This document shows, piece after piece, positions 32,451-33,726 of a stretch of DNA of 33,726 nt; the stretch's first letter is position 1; every line of letters begins with the position of its first letter. Source of the DNA: Microcystis viridis FACHB-1342 (GTDB lineage: Bacteria; Cyanobacteriota; Cyanobacteriia; Cyanobacteriales; Microcystaceae). Under the pieces are notes generated by a model. That model searched no databases, was not told the origin of the DNA, and was given only the letters and a program-made list of their open reading frames with translations. The stretch covers positions 1 through 33,726 of the forward strand of contig NZ_JACJSV010000052.1 of assembly GCF_014698335.1 (NCBI RefSeq), in the 5' to 3' direction. Both the position numbers and the translations under genes were made by a program.

Positions 32451-33344
32451 TTACAGAGTCCCCCCGAATACGCACACCACCCGAAAACCGCAGCCGTAGC
32501 TGATGAAGTCGCGGCTGCGGCTGCCGATGCGGAAAGCGGAACGGCAGCTATCCGGAGGGTTGAACCAAGAACCGCCCCGCAGCACTTTTGTAGTAGATTT
32601 GTTCTTGCTAATCCAAGCACTCCCATCAGTGGGTGCGCCTTGATAATTAGGGTGATAATCGTCCTCGCACCATTCCCAAACGTTTCCGTGCATATCGTAC
32701 AGTCCAAAGGCATTAGCTACCTTAAAATAGCCTACTGGTGTCGTCTGTTTTCGATCGATGCCTTTTAGTCCCCTTCCATAATTCCCTGGATAAACTTTTT
32801 TGTCTCTTTCCCAATCAGTTCCTCTGTAATTAGCCAAATCTGTGGTAATCGTCTCCCCAAAATGAAAGGCGGTTGTTGTCCCCGCTCTACAGGCATATTC
32901 CCATTCTGCCTCACTCGGTAGCCGATACTCCCGTTTTGTTTCCCTTGATAGTCGTTTACAGAATTCTGTTGCTTGCTCCCAGTTGACTTGTTCTACGGGT
33001 CTTGTCCATCTATCCTGCTCTTGATATGGCTCTTTGAAGTGGGAAGGCTCTAGTTCTAGATCGATGTCTATTTTAGCAGTTGCGGCGATCGCTCGCCACT
33101 GTGCTTGGGTGATGGGATAGCGTCCCATGAAAAAAGCTGAAATATTAACGGTGTGTTGAGGACTTTCTCTTTGGAAATAGTCTAGATCGTATTCTTTACA
33201 GAGTCTTTCTATTTCTTGATCTGGGGTTCCCATCTGGAAGGAACCGCTAGGGATAAGCATCATGTCGAGATTAATGTCTTCCCCTAAATTCTCGCTGTAA
33301 TATTGTGCTTCTCGTTGCTGTCGGTGAATGATTAATTTAGTCAT
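32451..33344 (-). CDS. FGE/SUMF1-fold protein with retroelement-type variable C-terminus
   Basis: A 297-residue protein of the formylglycine-generating-enzyme (SUMF1, C-type-lectin-like) family. Motifs in order: MLIPSGSFQMGTPDQEIE near the start, FFMGRYPITQAQW, VNWEQATEFCKRLS, EYRLPSEAEWEYACRAG, LYDMHGNVWEWCEDDY, VLRGGSW and GFRVVCVFGG at the end. The two-cysteine active site of true FGE (CHRSYC then RC) is not preserved in the RGGSW-to-CRSAFR stretch, so it is unlikely to make formylglycine. The last ~45 residues have the codon pattern of a DGR variable region. Its role is probably ligand or surface binding. ATG at 33344. Neither a reverse transcriptase nor a template repeat is in the window. 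Confidence 0.88.
   Translation of the reverse strand: MTKLIIHRQQREAQYYSENLGEDINLDMMLIPSGSFQMGTPDQEIERLCKEYDLDYFQRESPQHTVNISAFFMGRYPITQAQWRAIAATAKIDIDLELEPSHFKEPYQEQDRWTRPVEQVNWEQATEFCKRLSRETKREYRLPSEAEWEYACRAGTTTAFHFGETITTDLANYRGTDWERDKKVYPGNYGRGLKGIDRKQTTPVGYFKVANAFGLYDMHGNVWEWCEDDYHPNYQGAPTDGSAWISKNKSTTKVLRGGSWFNPPDSCRSAFRIGSRSRDFISYGCGFRVVCVFGGTL
32480..32570 (-). other. Candidate DGR variable region (VR) at the 3' end of the FGE-fold gene
   Basis: Between the RGGSW motif and the GFR motif the gene has 15 consecutive codons ending in C (TTC, CGC, ATC, GGC, AGC, CGC, AGC, CGC, GAC, TTC, ATC, AGC, TAC, GGC, TGC; 32490-32534), plus AAC, TTC, AGC and TGC just upstream. That is what randomising the adenines of AAC template codons gives. 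The end is followed by a G-rich GTGGTGTGCGTATTC and GGGGGG block like the initiation site (IMH) of known DGRs. Confidence 0.55.
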
Positions 33345-33564
33345 TTTTTCTGAAGCGGTTAAGTAGCTGGTTATAATTAAATTGAAGATGGATTTTGGGT
33401 TCGATCCCCCCTTAATCCCCCCTTGATAAGGTAGGGTTGATTCATTTAAATTAAGTATAGCTGATTTTGAGTCAATAAATTTGATCGAGGATTCTCAAGT
33501 TTATCTTTTTCTAATCAAAAGAGTTAGTCATAATAACTAATCTTTAATCTTCTGCCAATATTTA
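33345..33564. other. Intergenic with repeat fragment
   Basis: Contains a fragment (33396-33443) related to the palindromic element at 17158-17242: CCCCCCTTAATCCCCCCTTG and AGGGTTGATTCAT. Nothing else recognised. Confidence 0.45.
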
Positions 33565-33726
33565 TTATGAATAGATTGATAAAGCCTGTTCCCAAGCCAC
33601 TAAAAGCCTATCTCTCTTGAAATTGTCGAGAGTACATCCTGTTAATTTAGCTAATTTTTCTGCTTCTTACGTCGATAAAACTATCAGTTTTTCCCAACGT
33701 TCAGCTAACCACCTCTGTCCCTCCGT
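33565..33726 (-). pseudogene. Truncated and interrupted frame at the right edge
   Basis: The minus strand reads GQRWLAERWEKLIVLST, an in-frame TAA near 33668, then EAEKLAKLTGCTLDNFKRDR and LLVAWEQALSIYS before the final stop at 33565. The two parts fit one protein split by a stop codon. The 5' end lies outside the window. Family not recognised. Confidence 0.45.

Noticed and set aside
32237-32713. A 158-codon minus-strand frame with an alanine-rich stretch overlapping the FGE-fold gene
   Set aside because: It is the shifted frame of the FGE-fold gene; its Ala/Ser run is a by-product of the GCN-rich variable region. No motifs of its own.
32451-33344. True sulfatase-modifying formylglycine-generating enzyme
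   Set aside because: The cysteine pair needed for catalysis is not in place in the RGGSW to GFR stretch and no sulfatase gene is nearby.
33393-33412. GGGTTCGATCCCCCC as a tRNA T-arm
   Set aside because: No acceptor, D or anticodon stems fit on either side; it belongs to the repeat fragment.

Overview
This window reads as chromosomal DNA of a unicellular bloom-forming cyanobacterium, most likely Microcystis or a close relative. The evidence is a photosystem II psbA remnant, a cyAbrB regulator, very many HIP1 octamers (GCGATCGC), a cobalt P1B-4 ATPase of the CoaT type, and a dense load of decayed insertion sequences, MITE-like elements and toxin-antitoxin relics. The species assignment is inference; cyanobacterial origin is secure.

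Layout. (1) 0.1-4.8 kb, minus strand: a surface-glycan type cluster with two methyltransferases and two glycosyltransferases, plus a decayed second copy of a glycosyltransferase 5' end. (2) 4.8-5.8 kb: transposon graveyard with a DDE-type transposase remnant and an IS1-type remnant. (3) 5.8-7.9 kb: a PlsC acyltransferase, a small secreted protein, a G-rich TGTGGGG heptamer array, an iteron-like cluster of TGTTGAC/GTCAACA boxes, and a MITE. (4) 7.9-10.7 kb: a membrane protein convergent with a short Rrf2 / GFA-type zinc protein / cobD operon, divergent from a cyAbrB gene. (5) 10.8-11.5 kb: mobile-element remnant. (6) 11.5-17.1 kb, minus strand housekeeping block: SIMPL protein, enolase, a double DUF3887 protein and glycogen debranching enzyme GlgX. 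(7) 17.1-24.3 kb: an accessory island with an orphan UPF0175 protein, a three-gene operon (TPR-CHAT protease plus two small membrane proteins), and two tandem DUF2887 nuclease-like genes embedded in a visible segmental duplication. (8) 24.3-30.5 kb: CoaT-like ATPase, hisS, a conserved cyanobacterial protein, murJ and a secreted SH3-like protein. (9) 30.5-33.7 kb: a relic zone (DUF5615 toxin, MazF/PemK toxin, a deleted psbA), then an ABM-fold protein and a formylglycine-generating-enzyme-fold protein whose C-terminus has the codon signature of a diversity-generating retroelement variable region.

The two best candidates for undescribed biology are the TPR-CHAT protease operon, where a caspase-like protease is followed within a few bases by a glycine-rich membrane-hairpin protein and a three-helix membrane protein (a plausible protease-activated membrane-disruption conflict system), and the FGE-fold protein at the right end. 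In the latter, fifteen consecutive codons end in C between the CRSA and GFR motifs, as expected if AAC template codons were randomised at adenines. Neither a template repeat nor a reverse transcriptase is visible in the window, so that system would have to act in trans or lie outside it.

Many small duplications (GT2 5' end, CHAT 5' end, SH3 gene 3' end, an 89-bp direct repeat after eno) suggest frequent short-range recombination here.
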